64,000 nucleotides of DNA from Myxococcales bacterium (GCA_016706225.1 JADJKB010000021.1:1344704-1408703), one strand, 5' to 3'. Counted from the first letter of the stretch, positions 8,448-17,163 are shown. Made by a program: numbers and translations. Notes: generated by a model from the sequence alone, not told the origin.

Positions 8448-8846
8448 ATGTCCGCGCCGCGCACGATCCGTGTCGTGGCGGCGGTAATCGAGCGGGACGG
8501 CAACTATCTGATCACGCAGCGCAGGCCGAGCGCCGTGCTGCCGTTGCTCTGGGAGTTTCCGGGCGGCCGTGTCGAGGACGGCGAGACCGACGCCGACGCG
8601 CTGCGACGCGAGGTCAAGCACCGACTGGGAGTCGACGTGCAGCCTGGTCAGCTCATCAGCTTCGTGAGCCACCCCTACGAGCACTACACGGTGGACCTCT
8701 ACCTCTACGAGTGCCGCATCGCGTCTGGCGAACCCAAGGAGCTCAACGTACACTCGTTCAAGTGGGTAACGAGCAGCGCGTTCGACCAGTACCCTTTCAC
8801 TCCGGCGGACGAGCTCTCGATGAACAAGCTGCTCGGCCTCGGCTGA
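8448..8846 (+). CDS. Nudix-fold protein with altered Nudix box
   Basis: 132 aa from the ATG at 8448; a GTG at 8418 inside the previous gene is less likely. The sequence has the MutT-type Nudix layout: strand RVVAAVIERDGNYLITQRR, WEFPGG, then the box starting at G40. The box should read G-x5-E-x7-R-E-U-x-E-E-x-G-U; here it reads G...E46...R54 E55 V K H58 R59 L G V, so the two Glu that bind catalytic metal are His and Arg. The fold is safe, but pyrophosphohydrolase activity is doubtful. It could be a binding or sensing protein, or use other ligands for metal. Confidence 0.88.
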   Translation: MSAPRTIRVVAAVIERDGNYLITQRRPSAVLPLLWEFPGGRVEDGETDADALRREVKHRLGVDVQPGQLISFVSHPYEHYTVDLYLYECRIASGEPKELNVHSFKWVTSSAFDQYPFTPADELSMNKLLGLG

Positions 8847-9480
8847 GGGCGCTGCTCAGCTTCGGCCTGTCGTTCAGCGTTGCGCTGCCGTCGTTCGCTC
8901 AGGGTCCCGGTGTTCCCGTGACGGCTGCGGCAACGCCGACCCGCGCTGCGCCCTTCGGCCCGGGAGCAACCGTCGAGGTCACGTCGGAGGGTCTGGCCGT
9001 GAACGTGTTCGTTGCGCGCATGTCCCCGACCGCGGTCGAGGCGCCGGCCGACAGTGCGTTCATCAAGCTCGGCAAGACTCCGCTGGCTTTCGAGCTCCCT
9101 CCGGGCACTTTTCGCATCGAGGTCGAAGGAGTGGACATCGGCAACGAGGCCATGCTCCTCGAAATGCGCGGCGATCCCCGGCGACTCAAGGTCAAGACGG
9201 GCTCTGAAGGCCTCGGCACGACCGGCACACTGCTGATGGCGGTCGGGATCTTGGGGTGGCGGGTGCGACGGCAATCCTCATTTCGGGTGGCAGGGCGCCG
9301 AGCAAGCTGGACAAGACGGCGGTGCTCGTCCCGATGTACGCCGCGGGTGCGCTGTGTTTCGGCGGCGGGCTGGCCATGACCCTCGCCGGCCGCACTCGGA
9401 TCGACGACCTCCGTTCGGCACCGCCGACGCCGGCCGGTCCGATGCGCGGCGCGTGGCTCGGGATCACCGGCGCTTTTTGA
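8843..9480 (+). pseudogene. Secreted PEGA-like membrane-hairpin protein, frameshifted
   Basis: Two overlapping frames together make one protein. The first runs from about 8843 with a signal peptide (RALLSFGLSFSVALPSFAQ) and a PEGA-like part (FIKLGKTPLAFELPPGTFRIEVEG) into a hydrophobic segment (TLLMAVGIL). The second continues from 9256 (VAGATAILISGG, a polar linker, MYAAGALCFGGGLAMTLAG) to the stop at 9480. Adding one G to the run at 9253-9256 joins them exactly. No ATG precedes the signal peptide; a CTG at 8843 overlapping the Nudix stop, or an upstream GTG, must be used. This could be a sequencing error rather than a true pseudogene. Confidence 0.6.
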
Positions 9481-9628
9481 GCGCCCTCTAGCCTCGACTC
9501 GTGCGCTTTCGCTCAGCGATTTCGCCGCCCATGACGATCGCGGTCTGATCGCAAGACTGCTCGGGTCGAGTCTAGCCCCAACCGGCAACTCGGGCGCGGG
9601 AGTCGCCGATGGGCCGCGCGTGCAGCGC

Positions 9629-10291
9629 ATGAAGCTCGCGGTCGCCTCGTTCCTCGACGTGCTCGCCCCGCGTGAGTGCCCGATCTGCGAGGCGCCCCGG
9701 TGGCGCGGAGTGTGCGCCGGCTGCCGGGCGCAGCTCCAACCCGCGGCCGAGCGCGAGATCGAAGCGGTACCGGTGCTCGCGGGCGCCGCCTACCAAGCGC
9801 CACTCGATCGGGCAATCGGGCGCTACAAGTACGAAGACAGGCCGGACTTTGCCGGGGCGCTCGGCGGCTTGCTTGCAAGCGACAGCTTGAACGCCAGTGC
9901 CCGCGACCCCGACACGCTCTTCGTGCCCATCCCGCTGCATCGCTCGCGACTCGCGGAGCGGGGCTACGATCAGGCGGTATTGCTCGCGCGTGTGCTCGCC
10001 GGGCGATGTAACCGGGCTTCGACGGCGCGCGCGCTGCATCGCACCCGGGAAACGGCTCAGCAAGCGCGCCTCTCCGGCCCCGAACGCCGCCAGAACCTTC
10101 TCGGCGCGTTCGCCGCCAATCCTCGGATCCTCTTGCGTGCCCGAGCGGTTGTGCTGGTCGATGACGTGCTGACGACTGGATCGACCGCGCGAGAGTGCAT
10201 CCACGTGCTGCGCGCGGCCGGGGCCGAGGTCGTCGCCGTGGCGTGCATTGCCGCAGTTGGCACGAGGTCGGAGTCCGCGAACCCAAGCTGA
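9629..10291 (+). CDS. ComF/GntX-family phosphoribosyltransferase-like protein
   Basis: 220 aa from the ATG at 9629 (a GTG at 9620 is also possible). The N-terminal part has the ComF zinc-finger pattern CPIC...CAGC near residues 18-37. The C-terminal type I phosphoribosyltransferase domain carries VPIPLHRSRLAERGYDQA and the PRPP loop VVLVDDVLTTGSTA. ComF relatives are needed for DNA uptake in competent bacteria, and GntX is linked to use of DNA as nutrient; the reaction is unknown. No other competence gene is nearby. The length is normal for the family. Confidence 0.92.
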   Translation: MKLAVASFLDVLAPRECPICEAPRWRGVCAGCRAQLQPAAEREIEAVPVLAGAAYQAPLDRAIGRYKYEDRPDFAGALGGLLASDSLNASARDPDTLFVPIPLHRSRLAERGYDQAVLLARVLAGRCNRASTARALHRTRETAQQARLSGPERRQNLLGAFAANPRILLRARAVVLVDDVLTTGSTARECIHVLRAAGAEVVAVACIAAVGTRSESANPS

Positions 10292-10407
10292 CTCTGCGGC
10301 AGGCACCGAGCGCAGATCCGGGCGCCCAGCGATGAAATTGGCGTTCGAAGCAGCGAGGTGGCGCTACGGAATTGCTGGCGCACTCGGAAAATGGGAAACC
10401 GCTGCCA

Positions 10408-12348
10408 GTGAGCGAGGACGAGGCCGAGAGCTGGCACTGGGCCGACGCCGACGGCGTGGTGAGCATCGTCGACGAGTGGGAGTTGTTATCCTCCCTCTCG
10501 ACCGGCACGCTGCCCCACTACACGCTCGTCTGGCGGGCGCACTGGACCCAGTGGCTTCCGGCCTGCCAGGTCGCGGAGCTCGCCAACACTCTCCCGAAGG
10601 ACAAGCTCGAGGCCGCTGTGGCTCCCGGCAACGATCCGTTGCGAAACGATCCTCCACCGCCACCCGTCGATCGGTACCAGGCGTACCAGACGCGAGAAGC
10701 AGCGGCGAAGCTCCTGGGCAAACGCCCCAAGGCTGGAGCGCGCGTCCCGACCGCGCCGCCAACGGGACGCATGAACGTGGCACCTACGCCGCCGCCGCCG
10801 CCGCCGGCGCCACGCCCTGCGCAGCCTACTCTGGTCGAAAGTGCGCTTGGCACCGCGACCGCCACTCTGAGGCCGCCGGGAGCCGTACCGCCACCCCCAC
10901 GCGGCGTGCCCACACCGCCGCCGGCGTTCAACGAACAGGCGCTCCCCGAAGCAATCATGCAGGCGCCACCGAGCCCGCAGATCCAGATGATGCCGCCCAG
11001 CGAGGAGCCGGCGCCCGTGTCGGTAGAAGCACCAACCAACCCGCAGGCTGCGTTGGCGCCGCTGGCCTCGCCCGAGAGCAAGCCGCTGCCGTCCTGGAGC
11101 GAAGATCTCGACGCGGAGGTGCGCGCTGGCGCAAGAGCGCCCGCGCGGATGAAGGAGAGCGCCTACTCGCCCGGGCCGCCCGCCACCGCGGTGTACCGAG
11201 CGCCAGCAAAGAGCCCCCTGGTTTGGGTCGCGGTGCTGGGGCTCGCAGGGCTCCTCGCCGTCGTCGGCATCGCCGTGCTGTTCGTGGTCCTGCGGGGCTC
11301 CAAGGACGTCGCCGCTCCCAGGGCGTCCGCTACCAGCTCCGCACCAGCCGGAGGCGGCGACAAGACGCGAATCGTCCCCTGCAAGCTCGACAAACCCGCC
11401 GCCCGGCTTGCCCCCGCCATCATGCCCTCGATCGCACCGGTGACCGCCGCGCTCTCGAGTGGTTCCAAGTTCGCGGTGGGTTATGCGTCATCGGGGCGCG
11501 AAGCGGAGGGCATCACGATCGACCCCTCCAGCTTGGCAGTCGAGCGTCCGTTCCGGCAGAAGACCGCGCACGACATCGCCGCAGTCGTCCCGCTGGCACG
11601 AGGCGGCAACCTGACCTTCACGATCGACGAAGAGGAGAGCGGATTTCGCTCACCCCGTTCGCTGGACTCGCGCTCCAGGTTGATCCTCGGCTGGACCGAC
11701 CAGGGACTAGCCAAACGCCAAGGCGCCGGCGACCCCACCACGATTTGGCCCAGCCCGAGTGACAAGGTCACGGATCCCCGTGTCGCAGCGCTCGTCAGCG
11801 GCGGGTACGCGGTCACGGTCCGACGCGGCGGCCAGGGTGGAGCCGTGCTCGTCGGGCTGATCGACGAAATGGGCGACAAGAAATCGGCTCTCACCGAGGT
11901 GGGCTCGAAACCTCAGGTCGGCACGCCGGCCATCGCAGCCAGCGACCGTGGGGTGATCGTGGCCTTCGCCGGGCGCCCGACCGACGACTCGTACTGGACG
12001 CTGCAGGTCGGCACCGCCCCACCGGGCTCCACCCCCACGAGTGCCCAGAGCTTCGCCACCCCCCCCGGCGGCCTGGGCGCGGACGCAATTTCCCCCGCCA
12101 TCGAGGGCCTCCCCAACGACCGCTGGTTGCTCCAGTGGACCGAAGGGGCCGCAGGGCGCCGGCAGGTCAGGATTCAAACCCTGGGTTTTGACTTGGTTCC
12201 GGTAGGAGATCCGATCAACCTGTCTGCAGAGGAAGCCAACGCAGGCCAAGGCGTAGTAATGGTCCAGGGAGAAAAGGCCCTCTCGTTATTCTTGGTCCGA
12301 AGGGGCAATACCCACGAGCTCTGGGGAGCAACGCTTTCATGTCCGTGA
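10408..12348 (+). CDS. Large single-pass membrane protein with GYF-like N-terminus
   Basis: About 646 aa from a GTG at 10408; an upstream TTG at 10372 would add 12 residues. Residues 1-70 contain a Trp-rich domain (WHWADADG, VDEWELLSSL, WRAHWTQWLPA) resembling GYF_2-type modules of myxobacterial membrane proteins. A long Pro/Ala-rich cytoplasmic region follows to about 270, then one membrane helix (LVWVAVLGLAGLLAVVGIAVLF). The last 330 residues, presumably periplasmic, contain many Gly/Ser/Val-rich strands and may form a beta-propeller, but no known family is recognised. It overlaps the next gene by ten bases, so the two probably act together. Confidence 0.75.
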   Translation: MSEDEAESWHWADADGVVSIVDEWELLSSLSTGTLPHYTLVWRAHWTQWLPACQVAELANTLPKDKLEAAVAPGNDPLRNDPPPPPVDRYQAYQTREAAAKLLGKRPKAGARVPTAPPTGRMNVAPTPPPPPPAPRPAQPTLVESALGTATATLRPPGAVPPPPRGVPTPPPAFNEQALPEAIMQAPPSPQIQMMPPSEEPAPVSVEAPTNPQAALAPLASPESKPLPSWSEDLDAEVRAGARAPARMKESAYSPGPPATAVYRAPAKSPLVWVAVLGLAGLLAVVGIAVLFVVLRGSKDVAAPRASATSSAPAGGGDKTRIVPCKLDKPAARLAPAIMPSIAPVTAALSSGSKFAVGYASSGREAEGITIDPSSLAVERPFRQKTAHDIAAVVPLARGGNLTFTIDEEESGFRSPRSLDSRSRLILGWTDQGLAKRQGAGDPTTIWPSPSDKVTDPRVAALVSGGYAVTVRRGGQGGAVLVGLIDEMGDKKSALTEVGSKPQVGTPAIAASDRGVIVAFAGRPTDDSYWTLQVGTAPPGSTPTSAQSFATPPGGLGADAISPAIEGLPNDRWLLQWTEGAAGRRQVRIQTLGFDLVPVGDPINLSAEEANAGQGVVMVQGEKALSLFLVRRGNTHELWGATLSCP

Positions 12349-13271
12349 TCACAAAAGTCCGAAGCTTTACCCGCACCTTCACCCTCGGCTTGAGCACCAT
12401 CGTTGTCCCAGCCGCGGCAACCACCGTCGTGCTGAGCCAGAACGCCTGCTCGATACTCGGCAGCCCGGGCCCGTCGGCCGTGTCTCAGGGGCAGAAGTAT
12501 CAGAGCGGAGACGCGACCTTCGACGAGGTCTTCTCCAACATCTACGACCTTCAGGTCGACCTCGCGAAGGCACCGGCGACGGAGAAACAAATCCGCGCGG
12601 ACCTCGCCCAGAAAGCCAAGTTCGACGAGAGCATCTCGGCAACTTTGCTCGGCAAGAAGCTCGGCAAGCGCACCGAAGCGCTCGCGACGGCCGGCACGGG
12701 CCTCAAGCTAGAGGTCAAGGGGCTCGACGGCGACGACGACGCGAGCGCGACCATGTCCGTCAAGGGCAAGGAGCTCGAGGGCGACGACAAGGGCCTGGTC
12801 AACGCGATGGAGAGCGCCGCCAAGAGCGCGGCGAAGCTCCACGTGCGGATGAAGAAGGCGAAGAAGCTGCTGGAGCAGCTGAGCGGACAGATCCTCGCGC
12901 TCGAGGCGAACGTCGACAACGCCTTCCGCATCGGGGGCCCGAAGAAGAAGTCCGAGGTGCGGAAGAACCTCGACGACGCAAAGAAGCTCATCCCGCTGAT
13001 GCAGGCGCGGGCTGACGAGGTCGGAGAGGCCGCCAAGACGGTCGCCAAGAAGGTGGCCGACGCCGCGCAGACCGACACTGGCCAATTCGACCAGCCGCCG
13101 CCGCCGCCCGAGGAGCCGCCGCCGCCCGAGCCCGAGCCCGACAAGAAGGGCGACAAGAAGGGCGACAAGAAGGGCGACAAGAAGGGCGACAAGAAGGCGG
13201 ACAAACCCCCGGCGGACAAACCCCCGGCGGACAACCCCCCGCCCAAGCCGCCCGGCGACTTCGAGCCCTGA
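12339..13271 (+). CDS. Exported Lys/Ala-rich helical protein with repeat tail
   Basis: 310 aa, with its ATG inside the end of the upstream gene. An N-terminal signal-like segment (LGLSTIVVPAAATTVVL) ends near SQNACSIL; the cysteine could be lipidated though the lipobox is poor. Residues 60-240 are Lys/Glu/Ala-rich and mainly helical, with coiled-coil-like stretches (HVRMKKAKKLLEQLSGQIL). The C-terminal 60 residues are Pro/Glu-rich and then GDKK repeats, ending in PADKPPAD-type repeats. No family is recognised. The partner is probably the upstream membrane protein; a structural or surface role is a guess. Confidence 0.75.
   Translation: MSVITKVRSFTRTFTLGLSTIVVPAAATTVVLSQNACSILGSPGPSAVSQGQKYQSGDATFDEVFSNIYDLQVDLAKAPATEKQIRADLAQKAKFDESISATLLGKKLGKRTEALATAGTGLKLEVKGLDGDDDASATMSVKGKELEGDDKGLVNAMESAAKSAAKLHVRMKKAKKLLEQLSGQILALEANVDNAFRIGGPKKKSEVRKNLDDAKKLIPLMQARADEVGEAAKTVAKKVADAAQTDTGQFDQPPPPPEEPPPPEPEPDKKGDKKGDKKGDKKGDKKADKPPADKPPADNPPPKPPGDFEP
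13140..13245 (+). repeat. Tandem 12-bp and 15-bp coding repeats
   Basis: Four exact copies and one variant of GACAAGAAGGGC (13140-13199) encode DKKG units. They are followed by about three copies of a 15-bp unit encoding ADKPP. They sit in frame in the 3' end of the 12339 gene, and copy number could vary without breaking the frame. Confidence 0.9.
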
Positions 13272-13285
13272 GCGCGAATTGACCG

Positions 13286-13344
13286 CGCCCGGCCTCGCGC
13301 GCCGGGCGTCCAGTCTCGACTTTGTGCGCTTCCGCGCAGCGGAA
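13286..13344. terminator. Two hairpins between convergent genes
   Basis: CGCCCGGC (13286-13293) pairs with GCCGGGCG (13301-13308). A second stem TTCCGC/GCGGAA lies at 13330-13344. Both are in the 93-base gap between the convergent 12339 gene and dsbD. There is no clear T-run, so the terminator role rests on position and stem quality. Confidence 0.4.
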
Positions 13345-13364
13345 ACACTGCTGCGAGAGGGAGG

Positions 13365-14708
13365 CTAGTTCACCGACTTGATGGCATCGAGGAACGGCTG
13401 CGCAGACACGAAGTCCGTGCAGCGCACCGCCTCACCGCCTCGAGAGTCGTAGACTAGGACCGTCGGCAGGCCGACGACCTTGTGTTCCTTGAGCGTCGCG
13501 GCGACTCGTGGATCCTCGTCGTCGGTGGCATCGACCTTCACGGCAACGAAGCGCCCTGCCTCGGCCGCTACACTCGCTTCGCTGAAGGTGTGTTTGTCGA
13601 GCTCCTTGCACGCACCACACCACGCCGCGGTGAAATCCAGGAGCAGCGGGCGATTCTCGGTGAGCGCCTTCGACTTGGCTTCCGCCACGCTGATCTTCTC
13701 CCACGCCAACGTGCGAGACGGCTTTGCCGCGCCAGCAACGAACGCAAACGCACCGACGCTTGCCAGTGCAATGCCGATGGCCTTTCGCGCCTTGACGCCC
13801 GCGCCGGGTTCCTCGAACGAACGGTGCACGGCCCCGAGCACGATGCCGAGCAGCACTGCCACCGCCGCGACGACCAGGAACGTCGTGGTCGGCAGCACGA
13901 GCTTCCCGATTGCCGGGAACACTGTCGCCAGGAACCAAAACGCGACCACCATCAGCACGATGCCGAGCAGCGACTTGACGTGCACCATCCAGCGGCCGCT
14001 CTTGGGCAATTGCACGGCAAATGCTCCAACCAGAAAGAACGGCGCGCCGAGCCCGAGGGCAAATGCCGCCATCGCACCGGCGCCGAGGGCAGCGCTCTGG
14101 GTCTTGGCGATCCAGGTGAGGATGCCGGTGAGCACCGGGCCGGTGCACGGCGCAGCGATCACGCCACACGCGATGCCGAGAACGAACGCACCTTTGAGCC
14201 CAATTCCTCCAACGGTCGCCAGTTTGTTGGTGAGCGCCGAGGGCAACGTGAACTCGAAGGCACCGAACATGCTGGCCGCCATCGCCAAGAACAGCGCGCT
14301 GATGCCGACAATTACCCACTTGCTCTGGAGCACGGCGCCGAAGATGCCGCCGGTGAGACCGGCCACCACGCCCAGCGGCACGAACATCGCGACGATCCCG
14401 AGCACGAATGCCAAGGACAGCGCCACGCCCTGAGCGCGGCTCTTGGCCTCCCGCGCACCAAACACACTGACCGTCACCGCCACCATCGGATACACACATG
14501 GGGTCAAGCTCACCAACAGCCCGCCCACGAGCGCGGCGAGCGCGGCATATCCGGGGCCCTTGGCCAGCGCGCGCGTGAACGCGTCACCTCCACCGGCAGC
14601 CTGTGCGCCAGCCACGACACACGCGTTGTCAGCGGCCTGGGCCGCGAGCGACCAGGCCAGCATTGCGAGGAGCGTCAGGGAGAAAGGAGTCCAGCGAAGG
14701 CGCGGCAT
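13365..14708 (-). CDS. dsbD: DsbD-family thiol:disulfide interchange protein, short N-terminus
   Basis: 447 aa from the ATG at 14708, which begins a signal peptide (LLAMLAWSLAAQAA). The transmembrane DsbD domain carries the redox cysteines in SLTPCVYPM (C71) and APCTGPV, and spans about eight helices. A C-terminal thioredoxin-like domain has the active site AWCGACK and the cis-Pro region GLPTV. DsbD passes electrons from cytoplasmic thioredoxin to periplasmic thiols. The usual immunoglobulin-like N-terminal domain of E. coli DsbD is missing: only about 25 residues with one cysteine lie between the signal peptide and the first helix. A separate acceptor protein is likely. Confidence 0.93.
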   Translation of the reverse strand: MPRLRWTPFSLTLLAMLAWSLAAQAADNACVVAGAQAAGGGDAFTRALAKGPGYAALAALVGGLLVSLTPCVYPMVAVTVSVFGAREAKSRAQGVALSLAFVLGIVAMFVPLGVVAGLTGGIFGAVLQSKWVIVGISALFLAMAASMFGAFEFTLPSALTNKLATVGGIGLKGAFVLGIACGVIAAPCTGPVLTGILTWIAKTQSAALGAGAMAAFALGLGAPFFLVGAFAVQLPKSGRWMVHVKSLLGIVLMVVAFWFLATVFPAIGKLVLPTTTFLVVAAVAVLLGIVLGAVHRSFEEPGAGVKARKAIGIALASVGAFAFVAGAAKPSRTLAWEKISVAEAKSKALTENRPLLLDFTAAWCGACKELDKHTFSEASVAAEAGRFVAVKVDATDDEDPRVAATLKEHKVVGLPTVLVYDSRGGEAVRCTDFVSAQPFLDAIKSVN

Positions 14709-14776
14709 CGTCGGAAGTCTGCGTAGTGTAGTGCGCGGATCGCTGACTGTGGAGCCCGCCGATCGCTCGGGCGTGC

Positions 14777-15547
14777 TCAGCCAGAAGATTGGGATTTTTT
14801 CCTGGGGATCCGGGCCAGAAGCCGGCGCGCGCGGCTGATCTCCCCGGTCAGGGCGACGGCCAGGGCCACCCTGCCCCCGGTCGACCGTCGGACGAAACCC
14901 CGCAGATACTGCCGGGCGGCCTCGTAGTCCTGATCGTGGAACGCCAGCTCTCCCAGGACGAACTGACCGTAACCCTGCCCACACGGTGCATCGGCGAGCC
15001 GATCCCGGAGCAGCTTCACTTCCTCGGGCGCGCTGGGCTCACCCGCTGCCAGGCGCGCGAGCGCAAATTGCGCCTGGTACAGCGGCCGATCCGTCGTCCC
15101 CCAACGCAATGCGCGGGACAGCGCCCCCATGGCGTCTCGATAGCGGCCAGACAAGAACAGCACGCTGCCCAGGGTCCAAAGGTGAAACGCCCGGCGTGAC
15201 GGCGGGCTGACTCGACTGGCCAGTCTCAGGTGGGCAACCGCCCCGTCCAAATCGCCAAGTCCGAGACACGCCCGAGCCGCATCCTGACGCGCGACGTCGG
15301 GCATCACGTCGAGCGCGATGATCTGCTGCGCCACCTCCAGCGCCTCGTCGAAGCGCCGAGCTTCCATCTGGGACAGATACAGCTGCCGGAAGAGCATCGC
15401 GCGGGTGGTGCGGTTGATCCGACCTCCGTGATCGAGCGCGCGGCGGGCATACTTGGCGCGGAGCCCCGAAGTCCGCGCGAGCGTGGCCTTGCGGAGCAAA
15501 AGCTCCGGGCTCACGGCTTGTTCCGCGGCCACGCGCGTTCGTGACAT
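14777..15547 (-). CDS. TPR-repeat protein
   Basis: 256 aa from the ATG at 15547; the frame continues upstream but the extra residues look non-coding. It is made of TPR-like helix pairs through most of its length, for example ARRFDEALEVAQQIIAL, LGLGDLDGAVAHLRLA, LSGRYRDAMGALSRAL and HDQDYEAARQYLRGF. There is no signal peptide, so it is probably cytoplasmic. The C-terminus is basic (RRLLARIPRKKSQ). TPR proteins are adaptors; the partner is unknown. It lies 68 bases upstream of dsbD on the same strand and is divergent from the small lipoprotein gene at 15637. Confidence 0.8.
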   Translation of the reverse strand: MSRTRVAAEQAVSPELLLRKATLARTSGLRAKYARRALDHGGRINRTTRAMLFRQLYLSQMEARRFDEALEVAQQIIALDVMPDVARQDAARACLGLGDLDGAVAHLRLASRVSPPSRRAFHLWTLGSVLFLSGRYRDAMGALSRALRWGTTDRPLYQAQFALARLAAGEPSAPEEVKLLRDRLADAPCGQGYGQFVLGELAFHDQDYEAARQYLRGFVRRSTGGRVALAVALTGEISRARRLLARIPRKKSQSSG

Positions 15548-15636
15548 CTGGCTCAAGCCTAGCAAGACCTGCACACTCGTCCAGATTTCTGACCCGGCTT
15601 TGAAAAGAGGCCAGGTCGCGATAAGCAAAAAGCCCG

Positions 15637-15942
15637 ATGCCGACCCGACTGCCCCCCGCCTGTCTGGCTTGCCTCCTGGCGTGCGTTCTCGTCACGGGCT
15701 GTGGGCACCCGGCCAGCGAGGCGGAGTGCGAAGAGATCGTCGAGCGCGTGGCCCGCCTCGAGCTCGAAAAGAAGAACGGAGCCGACAAGGTGAGCGTCGA
15801 GGAAGAGGTCGTCGCCACGAAAAAGAGCGTGCGAGACTCGATGCTCAAGGAGTGCGTCGGGCGCCGCTTGACCGAAAGAGCGATGGCCTGCGTCCGCAGC
15901 GCAAAGAGCAGCAAGCAGGTCGTCGAAGAGTGCTTCGACTGA
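15637..15942 (+). CDS. Small four-cysteine lipoprotein, paralog 1
   Basis: 101 aa. A lipoprotein signal peptide ends in LVTGC near residue 22. The mature protein is mainly helical and charged, with four further cysteines: AEC, then after about 40 residues KEC, then MAC after 11 residues, then EEC after 13. The same pattern occurs in the next gene and in the lipoprotein at 33197, so the three form one family. Even cysteine number and spacing suggest two disulphides. No known domain is recognised. Confidence 0.82.
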   Translation: MPTRLPPACLACLLACVLVTGCGHPASEAECEEIVERVARLELEKKNGADKVSVEEEVVATKKSVRDSMLKECVGRRLTERAMACVRSAKSSKQVVEECFD

Positions 15943-15982
15943 GGCTCGAGTACACGGAGCGGTACGTTCGCCGATTGATCCA

Positions 15983-16288
15983 TTGAAGACCCAGGACCTG
16001 GCTTTCCACGCGCTGGCTTGGGCGCTCGTTTGTCCGCTCGTCGCTTGCGGAAAACCACTGAATCCCGATGAGTGCAAGCAGCTCCTTGGGCACTACACCG
16101 AGCTGCTCGTGCGACAGGAGCACCGCGGTGTCACGGACGACGAGGTCGATCGACTCAAACTGAGTGCGTTCGGGCGAGCGGCGGGCTCACCGGAGTTTGC
16201 CCGCTGCCCAAACAAGGTCTCGCGTAGTCAGTTCGAATGCGCCATGCAGGCCGGAAGTGTCGATGAGGTCGAAAGATGCCTATTGTGA
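15983..16288 (+). CDS. Small four-cysteine lipoprotein, paralog 2
   Basis: 101 aa from a TTG at 15983. The signal peptide (ALAWALVCPLVAC) ends in a lipobox with the cysteine at about residue 22. The mature part repeats the pattern of the previous gene: DEC, ARC, FEC ten residues on, and ERC twelve residues after that. The last 13 bases overlap the start of ttcA, so its translation may feed into ttcA. Sequence identity with its neighbour is low outside the cysteines, which points to an old duplication. Function unknown. Confidence 0.78.
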   Translation: MKTQDLAFHALAWALVCPLVACGKPLNPDECKQLLGHYTELLVRQEHRGVTDDEVDRLKLSAFGRAAGSPEFARCPNKVSRSQFECAMQAGSVDEVERCLL

Positions 16289-17148
16289 AGAGTCCCCACA
16301 CGGCCCGCCTCGAGCGTCAGATGAGGCGCACGATCCGCCACCATGAGCTGTTCGCGGACGGCGACAAGGTCTTGGTCGCCGTGAGTGGCGGGAAGGACAG
16401 CCTCACCCTGCTCGACCTGCTCGACACGTGGCGTCGAGGAGCGCCCCAGCTCGAGCTCGTGGCGGTGCACCTCGACCAGGTCCAACCCGGGTACGACGGA
16501 CGAACACTGGTGGCGTTCCTCGAATCCACAGGGCTCCCGTTCGAGATCTTGCGTGAAGACACCTACTCCATCGTCACGGACAAACTCGGGCCGACCGACA
16601 CTTACTGTTCGCTGTGCTCGCGCCTGCGACGCGGCATCCTGTATTCGGCTGCGGAGCGCCTGGGCTGCAACAAGATCGCCCTCGGTCATCATCGCGAAGA
16701 CGCCCTCGAGACGTTTCTTCTGAACCTCTTCTACGCGGGGAAGTTGCAGACGCTGCCACCCAAGTACCGCACGGACGACGGCCGCTTCGAGGTGGTGCGG
16801 CCGCTGGTCGAGTGCACCGAGGCGGACATCATCGAACACGCCGCCGAGCGGCGTTTTCCCATCCTCCCGTGCAATTTGTGTGGCTCACAGCCGGGCCTCA
16901 AGCGGGAGAAGATGGGGGCGCTTCTCACCGAGCTGGAGCGCGAGAACCCGCACCTGCGCGCGGTCATGCTGAACGCGCTGGGTAACGTCAGCCCGACCCA
17001 TCTGATGGACTCCGAGCTCGTCCGCGCCTGGCACGCCCGCCCGAGCGATATTCGACCCAAAGTGCAGAAGGCGCCACGACCGGCGCACGCGCGGGCTCTA
17101 CCCATGCTCGAGAGCGCGGGCGCGGGGTTCGAGCTCGAACCCGACTGA
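16276..17148 (+). CDS. ttcA: tRNA 2-thiocytidine(32) synthetase TtcA
   Basis: 290 aa. The PP-loop ATP pyrophosphatase motif SGGKDS lies near residues 38-43, and the two CxxC pairs of the TtcA family are present (YCSLCSRLRRG and PCNLCGSQ), the likely ligands of an iron-sulfur cluster. Other family marks are GHHREDALETFLLNLFY and a DELVRAWH-like end region. TtcA adenylates cytidine 32 of certain tRNAs and inserts sulfur. The C-terminal 30 residues are an Ala/Pro-rich extension. Its start overlaps the preceding lipoprotein gene by 13 bases. TtcA and TtuA-like enzymes are close relatives; the CxxC layout fits TtcA. Confidence 0.93.
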   Translation: MPIVKSPHTARLERQMRRTIRHHELFADGDKVLVAVSGGKDSLTLLDLLDTWRRGAPQLELVAVHLDQVQPGYDGRTLVAFLESTGLPFEILREDTYSIVTDKLGPTDTYCSLCSRLRRGILYSAAERLGCNKIALGHHREDALETFLLNLFYAGKLQTLPPKYRTDDGRFEVVRPLVECTEADIIEHAAERRFPILPCNLCGSQPGLKREKMGALLTELERENPHLRAVMLNALGNVSPTHLMDSELVRAWHARPSDIRPKVQKAPRPAHARALPMLESAGAGFELEPD

Positions 17149-17163
17149 CGGGTCCTTCAAAGC

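Noticed and set aside
15983..17148. Idea that the small lipoprotein and ttcA form one fused protein
   Set aside because: They are in different frames with a clear ATG for ttcA and a clear stop for the lipoprotein; the 13-base overlap is normal coupling.
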